The position numbers were made by a program, and so were the translations under genes. A DNA stretch of 64,000 bases from ENR-C20 sp942493145 (GTDB taxonomy: Bacteria; Bacillota; Clostridia; Acetivibrionales; DTU013): assembly GCA_942493145.1 (NCBI GenBank), contig OW818679.1, positions 124,001 to 188,000 on the forward strand, written 5' to 3'. Below the pieces are notes generated by a model. That model was given only the letters and a program-made list of their open reading frames with translations, did no database searches and had not been told where the DNA came from. Positions 15,001 through 23,072 of the stretch are shown here, in pieces; within the stretch, counting starts at the first letter, position 1, and every line of letters starts with the position of its first letter.

Positions 15001-16948
15001 TGTGAGTGTGTTGTGGGATTTAGATGGTTATACTGCTGGAATATATACAACTCCTTCCAAGGTGCCTTTTAATTCTAACGTTATAGTTTTGCCGGTCAGT
15101 ATTGCCGATTTGAACATGAGCTCAAATACCACAATTCAATATAAAGTGAAATCATATGGATGTGAAGGCCTGGTAGACACAGGCAGTTTAAATACATATG
15201 ATTTTGCAAATCCTGGGATATATAACGATACAACCGCTATGATAAACCTGCCGGATCAAAATGAAACAATTCAGTTGAAATATGATACAGCTGAATATGA
15301 AGCCGGTAATTCATCAGGTGTTCTGCTTCTGCACGACCATAATAAATCAGGACAGCGTGATGAAGTAATTGAGGTCAATCTCCCGTCAGCCTCAGTATCC
15401 CCGGCAACAGCGGCTTTTGACAAGGCAACGCCGGCGGATATTGCCATTACTTTGACGAAAAATGGAAGCACCCTTACAAAAATAAGCAATGGGCTAAATG
15501 ATCTGATTACCGGTACCGATTACTCGGTTTCAGGCACAGTATATACCATAAAAGCTTCATATCTGGCTTCACTTGCAAATGGACCTGTTACTCTGACATT
15601 TGACATGGATGGAGGGACAGATCCAACAGCGGTGATAACAATCAGCAACACCACTCCAGTCATCCTGCCGCCTGGGGGAGGAGGGGGAGCCCCTCTGCCC
15701 ACAGAAACTCCGGCACCATCAGCAACACCGGCACCATCAGCGACACCATCAGCAGAAAATACCGAACCCCCGGTAACAGTTATTACAACTGTCGAGGCAA
15801 CAAGTGATCCAAACGGAAATGCAGCTGCAACTGTGACGGAAAATCAGATATCTGATGCAGTTAATGAGGCAGTTTCAGAAGCTGATAAAAAAGGTGCAGG
15901 TACGGCTTCGGTAGTTGAAATCAGTGTGAGTGCAGACGAGGATGCAAAATCGATTATAACCAGCATTCCCAGGGCTGCAGTAAGTAACATTGTAGATAAT
16001 GGAATTGACGCGGTAACGATTTCAAGCCCAATTGCTGACATTACATTTGATAGTGACGCATTTTCCACCATTTCCGAGGAGGGTGGGGATGTGAGTATAT
16101 CAATTTCGAAAGTAGATGCAGGTACACTTGGCGAGGAAACAAGGCAAGTGATTGGGGACAGACCGGTATTCAACTTCAGTGTGACAAGCGGTGACAAGAC
16201 CATATCTGAGTTCGGAGGCAATGTTTCAGTATCTGTTCCTTATACTCCGAAAGAAGGGGAGGACCCCGATAACATCATTATTTACTATATCAATGCCAAG
16301 GGTGAGCTTGAAACAGTCAGTAATTGCATATATGACCCGGTAACCGGAACCATAACCTTTGGTACCACTCACTTCTCACAATATGCAGTGGGCTATAACG
16401 AAGTAAGTTTCAAAGATGTTGCGGAAACAGCATGGTATGGCAAGGCAGTCGGGTTTATTGCAGCAAGAAACATCACATCAGGGATAGATGAGGAAAATTT
16501 CGGCCCGGATATCAAGTTGACAAGAAGCCAGTTCCTGGTTATGGTGATGAAAGCATATGGGATAAAGCCTGATGAAAATGCCGGGGACAATTATGCTGAT
16601 GCCGGGGAAACCTACTATACGGGGTATTTGGCTGCGGCGAAAAAACTTGGGATATCAGAGGGTGTTGGCAACAATATGTTTGCACCGGACAAGGAAATCT
16701 CAAGACAGGAAATGTTCACGCTATTATACAACACCTTGAAACTAATCGGCGATTTGCCGGGATACACCGCCGGAAAAGAGCTGAACAGCTTCACTGATAG
16801 CAGCACAATTGCACCATGGGCAACAGAAGCCATGACCTTCTTCCTCAAGACAGGAACCATCAGTGGAAGCAACAACAGGCTGACACCGGAGGATACCACA
16901 AATCGGGCTCAAATGGCTCAGGTTTTGTATAATCTGTTGTCAGAATAG
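12014..16948 (+). CDS. S-layer-anchored subtilisin-like (S8) protease
   Basis: A very large exported serine protease, about 1645 residues from the ATG at 12014 (AAAGGGTGG site just upstream; a GTG three codons earlier is less likely). The signal peptide ends near VWAG. An I9-type propeptide (about 45-160) precedes the S8 catalytic domain with all three active-site motifs: IGVIDSGID (Asp, about residue 205), TDHGTHVAA (His, about 293) and SGTSMAAPQ (Ser, about 639). A PA-like insert (about 500-560) sits between His and Ser. Fibronectin-like regions follow, then a Pro/Thr linker (TETPAPSATPAPSATPS) and three SLH repeats at the C-terminus (starting FKDVAETAWYG, YADAGETYYTG and FTDSSTIAPWA). It is therefore a lactocepin-like cell-surface protease held by the S-layer or secondary wall polymer, degrading external protein. 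Confidence 0.95.
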   Translation: MGRKRLLSILLAITLLISMASGVQTVWAGSDVIKVVEDYSGNVNITPPRGVIDADLSGVKGNIKVMVELTDTPNAVVYSQLQKDAAAGDDIQSVNAVNSALLAQSNRIETVQKALLSEMTSTEINATEIYRVKNVYNGIALSVDASKLEEIKKMPGVLAVHKLESLYIDNSGSVPFIGAQEAWELMQARPEGVGLGENITIGVIDSGIDYLHADFGGPGTYPADKIAFAADRSTSPEYDEYFGTSTAKVVGGYDFAGRNYTGIETPVPDANPIPDEPLPDDPLLNFNSPNTDHGTHVAATIAGFGVNVDGSMYTGSYDATTPAALKIGPGVAPKASLYSLKVFGKFGSTNLTIEALDWAMDPNGDGLTGDHLDIVNMSLGSKYGTKDTATCEAVENAVNAGVIVVASSGNSGESFYVTGSPASSDSAISVASISDGISFGMDGFGVAVSTTASYAVYSASNSVNFGAKWDTIHLEAQLYYPSENQSGNQPFSDAEKVNIKDKIVLLDWSTGLGSMNSAVRTGYAKAAGAVGVIIANNEPVLNMSISGDTTIPAVVTKLATGNYLKEQLETLEPVYIKFDHEYNGNNNDTNIDAIDVIASTSSMGPRTGDSMLKPDIAAPGVGIFSAEAYSGNNGINMSGTSMAAPQIAGCMALLRQLHPNESEWSVTDLKALIMNTATHDIKMYPTGSASTVTAPAVKSGVGRVDVASAAENEVITYGSDVPELVNVSFGALEITQNDEHYEKSITIKNKGNTAITYNLSFTDVTATPGLSYSILDKEGSDAVISSITVAGNSTETFRVRISANASLMQHTHSAGLAEVQSSMIRSWITEAAGYITFTPTAPTTAEELRLSVYATARPASVMNSLLDNAYGYQDGTMQLTNSGTAVDNATDPAADPAGLYAEKSRVSVFELKEKIDKHINSPVSQNVADIKYTGVMSDYKVTGTADPYLFFGISTWEDWTTPNPNEMEMDVYINTDNDADYEYVLYNTYLTNTDVFVSVLWDLDGYTAGIYTTPSKVPFNSNVIVLPVSIADLNMSSNTTIQYKVKSYGCEGLVDTGSLNTYDFANPGIYNDTTAMINLPDQNETIQLKYDTAEYEAGNSSGVLLLHDHNKSGQRDEVIEVNLPSASVSPATAAFDKATPADIAITLTKNGSTLTKISNGLNDLITGTDYSVSGTVYTIKASYLASLANGPVTLTFDMDGGTDPTAVITISNTTPVILPPGGGGGAPLPTETPAPSATPAPSATPSAENTEPPVTVITTVEATSDPNGNAAATVTENQISDAVNEAVSEADKKGAGTASVVEISVSADEDAKSIITSIPRAAVSNIVDNGIDAVTISSPIADITFDSDAFSTISEEGGDVSISISKVDAGTLGEETRQVIGDRPVFNFSVTSGDKTISEFGGNVSVSVPYTPKEGEDPDNIIIYYINAKGELETVSNCIYDPVTGTITFGTTHFSQYAVGYNEVSFKDVAETAWYGKAVGFIAARNITSGIDEENFGPDIKLTRSQFLVMVMKAYGIKPDENAGDNYADAGETYYTGYLAAAKKLGISEGVGNNMFAPDKEISRQEMFTLLYNTLKLIGDLPGYTAGKELNSFTDSSTIAPWATEAMTFFLKTGTISGSNNRLTPEDTTNRAQMAQVLYNLLSE

Positions 16949-16997
16949 AGGGAAGGTGCGCCCGCAAGGGTGCAGTACGCCAACCTGTGAAACAGCT

Positions 16998-17234
16998 TTA
17001 CCCGCCCGTTATGAGCGAAAAAAATCCGATAATGTCTCCATCATGCAGCACGGTGGCGAGCGAGGTAACCTCGCCGTTCACCGCTGCGTGGAACAATTTT
17101 GCCATTACCTTTGGCATGCGGATTGCGCTGAGTACGTCGGTCAGACGTGACCCTTCCGGCAGCTCCATCCAGCCACGTTCGTCCAGCGATTCGTGGCTGC
17201 ACCACGCGGGGGCAAATACTTTAACGCGGATCAT
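16998..17234 (-). CDS. MoaD/ThiS-like ubiquitin-fold sulfur carrier
   Basis: A 78-residue beta-grasp protein (MIRVKVFAPAW...) ending in the Gly-Gly tail (LITGG) that is adenylated and thiocarboxylated by ThiF/MoeB-type enzymes. Start ATG 17234 overlaps the ferredoxin stop (ATGA). The central VNGEV and HDGDIIGFF motifs fit MoaD. It closes the tungstoenzyme operon, and a ThiF-like partner is encoded in the divergent unit (22341). That argues for a dedicated sulfur carrier for molybdopterin/tungstopterin supply rather than general thiamine synthesis. This link is inferred from context. Confidence 0.82.
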   Translation of the reverse strand: MIRVKVFAPAWCSHESLDERGWMELPEGSRLTDVLSAIRMPKVMAKLFHAAVNGEVTSLATVLHDGDIIGFFSLITGG

Positions 17235-17449
17235 TGCAGGCCTTCTTCCATGACGATAGCGCCCATGGGGCAGGCCTTCTCGCATTGCGCGCATCCGATG
17301 CAGGGACGATCAGTTCGTGCAGGATATGCCTTTTTCCACTGGTCAATATCCGTCCTGCTGAGCGCCAGCGTACTCACAGGGCAAGCCTGTACGCAGATGC
17401 CGCAGGCGATGCATTCATCATATATAAAGATTGGGATTTGTGTAGTCAT
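17231..17449 (-). CDS. 2[4Fe-4S] ferredoxin
   Basis: A 72-residue ferredoxin with two classical cluster motifs: CIACGICVQACP (residues about 13-24) and CIGCAQCEKACP (about 50-61). The ribosome site GAGGAGG lies in the 3' end of the preceding AOR gene, eight bases before the ATG. It should be the electron acceptor or donor of the AOR-family enzyme, as in many aldehyde oxidoreductase operons. Confidence 0.93.
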   Translation of the reverse strand: MTTQIPIFIYDECIACGICVQACPVSTLALSRTDIDQWKKAYPARTDRPCIGCAQCEKACPMGAIVMEEGLQ

Positions 17450-17452
17450 GTC

Positions 17453-19435
17453 TCATTCCTCCTCGATGGACAGCAGCCCAGGGATGCCCAGAGTGTCCAA
17501 CGTTTCCGGCAGCGGCTCTCCAGTTTCCATATCCCATCCGAAGCCCTGCCAATGGTATTTTACCATTTCCTCGTTTTGAAGAGTCACGCCCTTAAGCGGT
17601 CCCGCAGGCAGCGGCGGAACTCCCGCCATACGCGGGGGTAAGCGCCATTCTGAGGGCTTTATGCCGTGCTTGATATTGAACATCTGACGCAGTGTTTGGA
17701 TACGCTTGCCGATCTCCATATAATCGTCCCCACTCTTATCCCAGCCCGCTGCGGCATTGAGGTAAGTGCAAGGGTTCCAGGCATGAATCCCCAGCATCTG
17801 GCCGTAATAGCATCCGCCTGCGCCGTCAGTGAGCATAGTATAACAGGCATTGGCAACACTTTTCATGGCCGTCCTGAGCGACGGGACAATCTCGTTCTCC
17901 TTTTTTTCCATTTTAACGGGTGGTGCCCAGGAACAGATGTCCCACAAGCACGTGGCGCCATACATCATGCCCATACCGATGGTATGCTTCCCAGGTGCAG
18001 GCTCGGCAACGAAATGCACGGCCAGCTGCGGATCGTTGCGGCTGTCGTGCATCCCCGGTTCCTGCCCGCCGATGTGCATGGCATATTCGCTGCCACCCAG
18101 CCGCGCCGAGGCGCGCTTCACACCGTCCGCCAATACATCGCCGATGCCGTCCCGTGCAATCATCTTTTTGACCAGCAGAACAATGGCCTCAGCGTTGCCC
18201 CAGCGAAGCTCCAGCCCATCCGTCTGTTCCTTTGTGATTATACCTTTTTCATAGCATTCGATAGCATAAGCTACTGTGTTCCCTGCCGATATGCTGTCCA
18301 TACCGGCGCGATTCAACAGCTCATTTATGTATAGTACGCTGTTCAGGTCATTGTTAAGCAGCAGCGGACCGAAGGAGTTAATCGTTTCGTACTCCGGCTT
18401 ATGAGTATGGGGATATTCACTGCCTTTGACGCCTTTGATATCCAGCATGCCGCCACAACCGATCGAGCAGGAATAACAATGATATTTCTTTATTTCGCTG
18501 GCAATGACGCGATCAGGGTTGTATGCTTTAAGTGCGCCCCTTGCATCCTTGGGAGTGCCGCCCCAATTTTTGATGGGACCATCGCCGCTGGTCACCGCCA
18601 TGGTGGTGTTCATTGGCGTCCCCCATTTTTTAAGCAGCGGGGAGCTCATCATGCCGTCAATGGCCACGGTAACGGGCATTTTCCCCAGTATTGTGCCGCC
18701 GAAGCCAAGCATGCTGCCCTTGACAAACCTGGGTAGCTCGCTCTTTTTCAACTTAACGCCCAGCGTTTTACTGAGGGCATTTACGGCCTTCCTGTCTGCA
18801 CAGGGCATAGGCTTTGCACCGGCAAGAACCACCGCCTTGAGCATTTTTGAGCCCATAACGGCACCAACGCCACTGCGTGCGGCAATGCGCCCCCCCTCGT
18901 TGCATATGCCGGATATTAGCGAGCGATTTTCCCCCGCCTGTCCTATTACGGCAACGCAGGGCTTCTTCTTCTCCCAATTATGGGCAATCAGCTGCTCCTC
19001 CGCTTCCGTGGCGTCCAGACCCCAATAGTCGGATGCATCCCGCAATTGTGCACCCTTGTTATCCACATAGAGATAAACGGGTTTCTTACTGATCCCGGTA
19101 AAGAATATGGCGTCATATCCGCACTGCTTGATAGCAGGTGAAAAATTGCCGCCGCAGTTGGCGTCCCCCCAGCCTCCTGTTAAAGGAGATTTGCATACAA
19201 TCATCCAGCGTCCACACATGATAGCGCCCGTGCCGGTAAGCGCCCCACTCACAAAGCCGAGAATATTATCCGGCCCCATCGGGTCAGCTCCAGCGGGTAT
19301 ATGCCGGTACAGATACCACGCACCCAGCCCCTTGCCGGACAAAACATTCTCATATACCTCATCCGGTACTTTTCGCTTTATTATTGAACTGTCGTTTAAA
19401 TTCACTTCGAGTATATATCCCATACAACTTTTCAT
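17453..19435 (-). CDS. Aldehyde ferredoxin oxidoreductase family tungstoenzyme
   Basis: A 660-residue cytoplasmic enzyme of the AOR family (tungsten bis-pterin plus one [4Fe-4S]). Seen: N-terminal pterin-binding domain with GKGLGAWYLYRH, TGTGAIMCGRW and KSPLTGGWGDANCGG; the cluster motif CYSCSIGCGG (Cx2Cx3C); GMDSISAG in place of the usual DxxGLD; and a late Cys (DGAGGCYYG) that can supply the fourth ligand. The length fits AOR/FOR and also the benzoyl-CoA reductase subunit BamB, which belongs to the same superfamily. The substrate (aldehyde, aromatic acyl-CoA or other) cannot be decided by eye. Start ATG lies two bases after the upstream stop, so it is strongly coupled to the DUF362 gene. 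Confidence 0.9.
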   Translation of the reverse strand: MKSCMGYILEVNLNDSSIIKRKVPDEVYENVLSGKGLGAWYLYRHIPAGADPMGPDNILGFVSGALTGTGAIMCGRWMIVCKSPLTGGWGDANCGGNFSPAIKQCGYDAIFFTGISKKPVYLYVDNKGAQLRDASDYWGLDATEAEEQLIAHNWEKKKPCVAVIGQAGENRSLISGICNEGGRIAARSGVGAVMGSKMLKAVVLAGAKPMPCADRKAVNALSKTLGVKLKKSELPRFVKGSMLGFGGTILGKMPVTVAIDGMMSSPLLKKWGTPMNTTMAVTSGDGPIKNWGGTPKDARGALKAYNPDRVIASEIKKYHCYSCSIGCGGMLDIKGVKGSEYPHTHKPEYETINSFGPLLLNNDLNSVLYINELLNRAGMDSISAGNTVAYAIECYEKGIITKEQTDGLELRWGNAEAIVLLVKKMIARDGIGDVLADGVKRASARLGGSEYAMHIGGQEPGMHDSRNDPQLAVHFVAEPAPGKHTIGMGMMYGATCLWDICSWAPPVKMEKKENEIVPSLRTAMKSVANACYTMLTDGAGGCYYGQMLGIHAWNPCTYLNAAAGWDKSGDDYMEIGKRIQTLRQMFNIKHGIKPSEWRLPPRMAGVPPLPAGPLKGVTLQNEEMVKYHWQGFGWDMETGEPLPETLDTLGIPGLLSIEEE

Positions 19436-19437
19436 TT

Positions 19438-21087
19438 TTATCCCACCTGTATCATTTTATATGCACTGAGATTCAGCTTGATCTCCGCGGGAGAGCATTT
19501 CTCCATCGGCACAGATATCCAGTCCTTCTGCATATCTTCCTCCGATAATTCGGGAATCGGGAAGATGCGGTCGTCCGTGGCATCGAACGGTATCTCAACG
19601 ATATCGCCGGTTTTTAACACCTTGCGTACAGCAAGATACTTACGGAGCATTCCCAAAAAGAGACTTCCGATGGCCTCGTTGTCCCGGGATAGCATCGGTA
19701 TCATTTTCCCCGTTCCTTTCATGAGCATGGGCACAAATGCGCCGACATTGCAACAGCCTCCGCCAATTACACTACATGCTTCGCGGGCGGGTTCCGTACA
19801 GGAGCCACAGCCGATTACCTTCTTGATGCCGAGGGTTTTGAGCGCCTCAACATCATACGCTTTTCCGGCTGCATCAAACCAATACCGGTTGCCCTCAACC
19901 TCGCATCCATTGCCGATAATGGCGGCAAATTCAGTAGTCGGATCATGCCCCTTTTTGCTCTTGAGCAACATTTCCATATACATTGACATTGTGGCCAGGC
20001 AACCGCCTCTGCAAGCGCCTTCTATCTCATAGACCATCCCGGGCGTGACCGCATTGATATCGGTGACCCTGGGCGCACGGCTGTTGGTGTGGCCAACGAA
20101 ATAGTGCACATTGGGCCAGTTCTTGCGGAACCGCGGTGTGAGAAAGGAGCTTTCGGCCGGGCGGAACGGTACAACGCGTTCATTGCCTATTATCTTTGTT
20201 TCCGGGTCCCCGAAGCCGCGTGCTTTGGCTTCTATCATGAGGTTGAGTTTTTCCGGGTCAAAGCCCATGATGCGGGTGACGACGCGATCGACCTCTACGC
20301 TGTTGGTTCCTGTAACGATCATTCCGACTTTAACTGGATCCACGGGTGCGGGAGTGTTACCCTCCCCGCCGATGATGCCGTCTACCACAGTCAAATCGGG
20401 CTTGAATAGAAAAAGCAGATCAACGAGTTTCTTTTCGATCTGCCAGCCATGGTTGCGATAGCGCATATTGCCGGAAAGCGAGCCCATTGCGTTTTTAAAG
20501 CCCAACGTTACCCCTGTATAGAGATTTGTTTTCATTTTGGGGACTGATACATATAAGGCCTCTCCGCGCACGACCTCGCTGAAAATGCGCGGCAGCCAGA
20601 CATCCTTTTGCACTTCTGCTTTCGGTACATAGTAGTGATCCAGCGGCTGCTCTTCGATTGCGACAAGACCGCAGCCGTAGTGCTTTGCTACTCTGTCGAG
20701 CCCGATATCACGGAAGTATTGCATAGTTGAGATCCCTTTTCCGCTTCCCTCTACGATTACGATATCACAGGCAAGGTCTTTAAGGTAAGAGACCGCCGCT
20801 TCAAATACACGAGGATCGGTCGTTTGAGGAACATCGTCCAGCTTATTACCGCTTTTGTGCATTACGCCAACAAGATTAGGTTTGATAAGTACCTTACGGC
20901 CTCTGAAATTTTTACAAAAACCGGTCGCTTCATTCAGGGTATCCAGGCTTTTGTAAACCGTTTCCCGGATAGCCTTTATATCCGGCCTGTCAAAGTATTT
21001 CGCAGAGCCATAGTAGTATGGCAAAACCACATAGTTGTGCATGTAATTGATGTATGGGGCATCTGTAATCACGACGGCGTTATTCAT
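19438..21087 (-). CDS. DUF362-domain protein with cysteine-rich C-terminal domain
   Basis: A 549-residue cytoplasmic protein. Residues about 60-300 match DUF362 (KVLIKPNLVG, IVIVEGSGKG, VSVPKMKTNLYTGVTLGFKN, VVDGIIGGEGNTP). DUF362 proteins are frequently iron-sulfur or redox-associated but have no established common reaction. The C-terminal part (330-500) has several cysteine motifs not of ferredoxin type: GACRGGC, GNGCEV, GCGSCTEPAREAC and GGGCCNVG. These could hold a metal centre. Its start overlaps the upstream membrane-protein stop (ATGA), and it ends two bases before the AOR start. The coupling implies a fixed ratio with the AOR enzyme; a maturation or redox-partner role is inference. 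Confidence 0.78.
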   Translation of the reverse strand: MNNAVVITDAPYINYMHNYVVLPYYYGSAKYFDRPDIKAIRETVYKSLDTLNEATGFCKNFRGRKVLIKPNLVGVMHKSGNKLDDVPQTTDPRVFEAAVSYLKDLACDIVIVEGSGKGISTMQYFRDIGLDRVAKHYGCGLVAIEEQPLDHYYVPKAEVQKDVWLPRIFSEVVRGEALYVSVPKMKTNLYTGVTLGFKNAMGSLSGNMRYRNHGWQIEKKLVDLLFLFKPDLTVVDGIIGGEGNTPAPVDPVKVGMIVTGTNSVEVDRVVTRIMGFDPEKLNLMIEAKARGFGDPETKIIGNERVVPFRPAESSFLTPRFRKNWPNVHYFVGHTNSRAPRVTDINAVTPGMVYEIEGACRGGCLATMSMYMEMLLKSKKGHDPTTEFAAIIGNGCEVEGNRYWFDAAGKAYDVEALKTLGIKKVIGCGSCTEPAREACSVIGGGCCNVGAFVPMLMKGTGKMIPMLSRDNEAIGSLFLGMLRKYLAVRKVLKTGDIVEIPFDATDDRIFPIPELSEEDMQKDWISVPMEKCSPAEIKLNLSAYKMIQVG

Positions 21088-21455
21088 GCTTCCACCTTCT
21101 CATTCCAAGTCTCAAGGCCACCCTTGAACACGTAATCCTTTGCAAGCCCATCTGCCGGCATTTCTCTCCATGGCTCCAGCCCGTCCTCAATAAAGTCCTC
21201 TTCCGTGTACTCGTCGGCCTTCATATCCCTTCGCAGCGGAAGCCACCAGAGATAGCCGAAGAGCATGCACATAGCCAAACAGTTAAGGGGTGTTTTTCCC
21301 ATGGCCCGTCCAGTACGGTACCCAATGAAAAGAAGCTCAGTCAAATGAAGTGTCAGTAACGCTACAAACAGCCAGGGGAATGTGCCGGTTGCCAACAAGA
21401 CGACAGCGATAATCCACAGAACGATTGTCACTACGTAACTAAACAATTGTTTCAT
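21084..21455 (-). CDS. Small membrane protein heading the tungstoenzyme operon
   Basis: A 123-residue protein starting at ATG 21455 behind GAGGGTG. Hydrophobic segments LFSYVVTIVLWIIAVVLLATG, FPWLFVALLTLHLTELLF and CLAMCMLFGYLWWLP give about three membrane passes, followed by an acidic cytoplasmic tail. No family recognised with confidence. It is the first gene of the membrane-DUF362-AOR-ferredoxin-MoaD operon, so it may anchor the complex at the membrane, which is speculation from position alone. Confidence 0.7.
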   Translation of the reverse strand: MKQLFSYVVTIVLWIIAVVLLATGTFPWLFVALLTLHLTELLFIGYRTGRAMGKTPLNCLAMCMLFGYLWWLPLRRDMKADEYTEEDFIEDGLEPWREMPADGLAKDYVFKGGLETWNEKVEA

Positions 21456-21556
21456 GCGACAACACCCTCTCTTTAAGTTTATACAACTATTTACAATACA
21501 CATGTATTAATATTATTCTATTTGTATTAATATTATTTCATTTGTGTATAGTAATG

Positions 21557-21593
21557 TCAATACAGTGTTTATGATTCTGTGTACTTGTATTGA
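21557..21593. promoter_or_regulatory. Candidate TetR operator between the AOR operon and tetR
   Basis: TCAATACA (21557-21564) and TGTATTGA (21586-21593) are perfect 8-bp inverted arms. A related imperfect tandem (TGTATTAATATTATT repeated at about 21504-21540) lies closer to the AOR operon start. The site sits in the divergent promoter region next to tetR, the usual position for autoregulation and control of the neighbouring operon. Confidence 0.45.
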
Positions 21594-21618
21594 TACCGCA
21601 TTCCATGTAAAATAGAGT

Positions 21619-21724
21619 TAGTGGGCTGTAACACTTACAACTTTAATATGTACAGGCCACAACATCAAAGAAGTGTATTTGTAACACTTCGAATAAAACA
21701 ATAATGAAGTGTTACAAAACACTA
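21619..21724 (-). mobile_element. MITE-like element, copy 1
   Basis: Read on the minus strand it starts TAGTGTTTTGTAACACTTC and ends GTTACAGCCCACTA. The two ends are imperfect inverted repeats (TAGTG...TGTAACACTT at each), flanked by TA. Internally TTGTAACACTTC and GAAGTGTTACAA form a perfect 12-bp hairpin, followed by the core (ACAAATACACTTC, TTGATGTTGTGGCC) shared with copies at 28024 and 63879. It is 106 bp with no coding capacity and lies in the tetR/AOR divergent promoter. Confidence 0.7.
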
Positions 21725-21747
21725 GTTAACGAAAGGAATAATCAATA

Positions 21748-22338
21748 ATGCAATCGGAAAAAACAAACGTAAAAGCACATATTTTTCAGACAGCCATGGC
21801 TCTTTTCCGCGAGCGAGGCTTCGAGAATATAAGCATTATGGAAATCTGTAAGCAGGCGGGCGTGACCCGTAATGCTTTTTATTATTACTATTCTTCCAAA
21901 GAAGATTTGCTCGGCTCGTATTTTGAGGCTAGAATCGGCATGCAGGACGAGCTGTTTTCAAAAATCATCGCGTTGCCCTCCGACTGGGAGAAGCTGTGGG
22001 TCCTGTTCGAAGCACATATAAAGATGATCATGGCAGAGGGTGTGTCGCTCACCCGGCAGTTTTTCAAGATAAATATTGACAGCGGGGGTGGAGTTTTTAA
22101 CCAATACTTTTTAACAGATACCTGGTGTATCCCCTTACTGAAAAATTGTCAACAGTCGGGGTCGATCCAAAATGTGATGGAGCCCGAATACCTGAATTTT
22201 ATTCTAACGCGCCTCTGTCTTGGCATTGTCGCGACCTGGTGCAGCAAGGATGGTGATTTCGACCTGATGGCAAGCGTTCGTGAAGCATTTGAAAAGATTC
22301 TGAAGGTCAACTATTCAACAGTAGGACAGGAGGAGTAG
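21748..22338 (+). CDS. TetR/AcrR family transcriptional regulator
   Basis: A 196-residue one-component repressor. The N-terminal helix-turn-helix is clear (FRERGFENISIMEICKQAGV followed by TRNAFYYYYSSKEDLLGSYF, about residues 18-55); the C-terminal ligand domain is divergent. It is encoded divergently from the AOR operon and is followed two bases later by the thiF-like gene, so it most likely controls both units. Start ATG has an AAAGGAA site. Confidence 0.9.
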   Translation: MQSEKTNVKAHIFQTAMALFRERGFENISIMEICKQAGVTRNAFYYYYSSKEDLLGSYFEARIGMQDELFSKIIALPSDWEKLWVLFEAHIKMIMAEGVSLTRQFFKINIDSGGGVFNQYFLTDTWCIPLLKNCQQSGSIQNVMEPEYLNFILTRLCLGIVATWCSKDGDFDLMASVREAFEKILKVNYSTVGQEE

Positions 22339-22340
22339 CA

Positions 22341-23072
22341 TTGAGAGCAGATTGGGAGGAACGATATCAACGACAGCTTTTGCTGACGGAGATCGGAAGA
22401 GCGGGACAGGAGCAGCTTGCGCGTGCCAGTGTGCTGGTTATCGGAGCGGGAGGTCTTGGTTCGCCCGTGCTTCTTTATCTCGCTGCTGCCGGTGTGGGAC
22501 ATATCGGCATCGCGGACGGTGACTCGGTATCGCTAAGCAATCTCAACCGCCAGGTTTTATATGGCACAGAGGATGTGGATAAACCGAAAGCCCAGTGCGC
22601 GGCACAGGCACTCAGCCGTTTGGACAACGCGCTGGATGTGCGAGCCATCCCCTTTATGTTAAACGATGAAAATGCGAAGAAGATCGTGACCGGCTACGAT
22701 GCCGCGGTATTCTGCCTGGACTCCATCGCATCGCGGCGGATTGCCAACCGGGCATGTGTGGAGGCTGGTGTCCCTTTTGTGGAAGCTGGCGTAAACAGTT
22801 TTTCCGGGGTGGTCGTTACGGTGATCCCGGGTGAAACAGCCTGCTATGACTGCCTCTACAACGATGTGCAGCCCATATCGGAAACCGTGCCTGTACTGGG
22901 AGCTATGGCGGGTCTGATAGGTAGCATGCAGGCGCTTTGCGTGGTGCGTCTGTTACTGGGGCAGCAGGATCCCTCCCGCGGGGCCTTGCTATTTATGGAT
23001 GGCAAAAACATGACCATTGAGCGCATACCGATCCAGAAAAATCCGGCCTGCCCGGTATGCGGGGGGTCATAA
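22341..23072 (+). CDS. ThiF/MoeB family sulfur-carrier adenylyltransferase
   Basis: A 243-residue E1-like enzyme that adenylates the C-terminal glycine of a ThiS/MoaD-type protein. Motifs: ERYQRQLLL start, nucleotide-binding VIGAGGLGSPVL (about residues 32-43), the NLNRQVLY arginine-finger region, DKPKAQ, the CLDS strand, a CYDCLY pair and a closing CPVCGG pair that together bind zinc. The start is TTG at 22341 behind GGAGGAG, in the same transcript as tetR. No rhodanese domain is present. The likely partner is the MoaD-like protein at 16998-17234, giving the AOR locus its own cofactor sulfur-transfer pair. Confidence 0.9.
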   Translation: MRADWEERYQRQLLLTEIGRAGQEQLARASVLVIGAGGLGSPVLLYLAAAGVGHIGIADGDSVSLSNLNRQVLYGTEDVDKPKAQCAAQALSRLDNALDVRAIPFMLNDENAKKIVTGYDAAVFCLDSIASRRIANRACVEAGVPFVEAGVNSFSGVVVTVIPGETACYDCLYNDVQPISETVPVLGAMAGLIGSMQALCVVRLLLGQQDPSRGALLFMDGKNMTIERIPIQKNPACPVCGGS

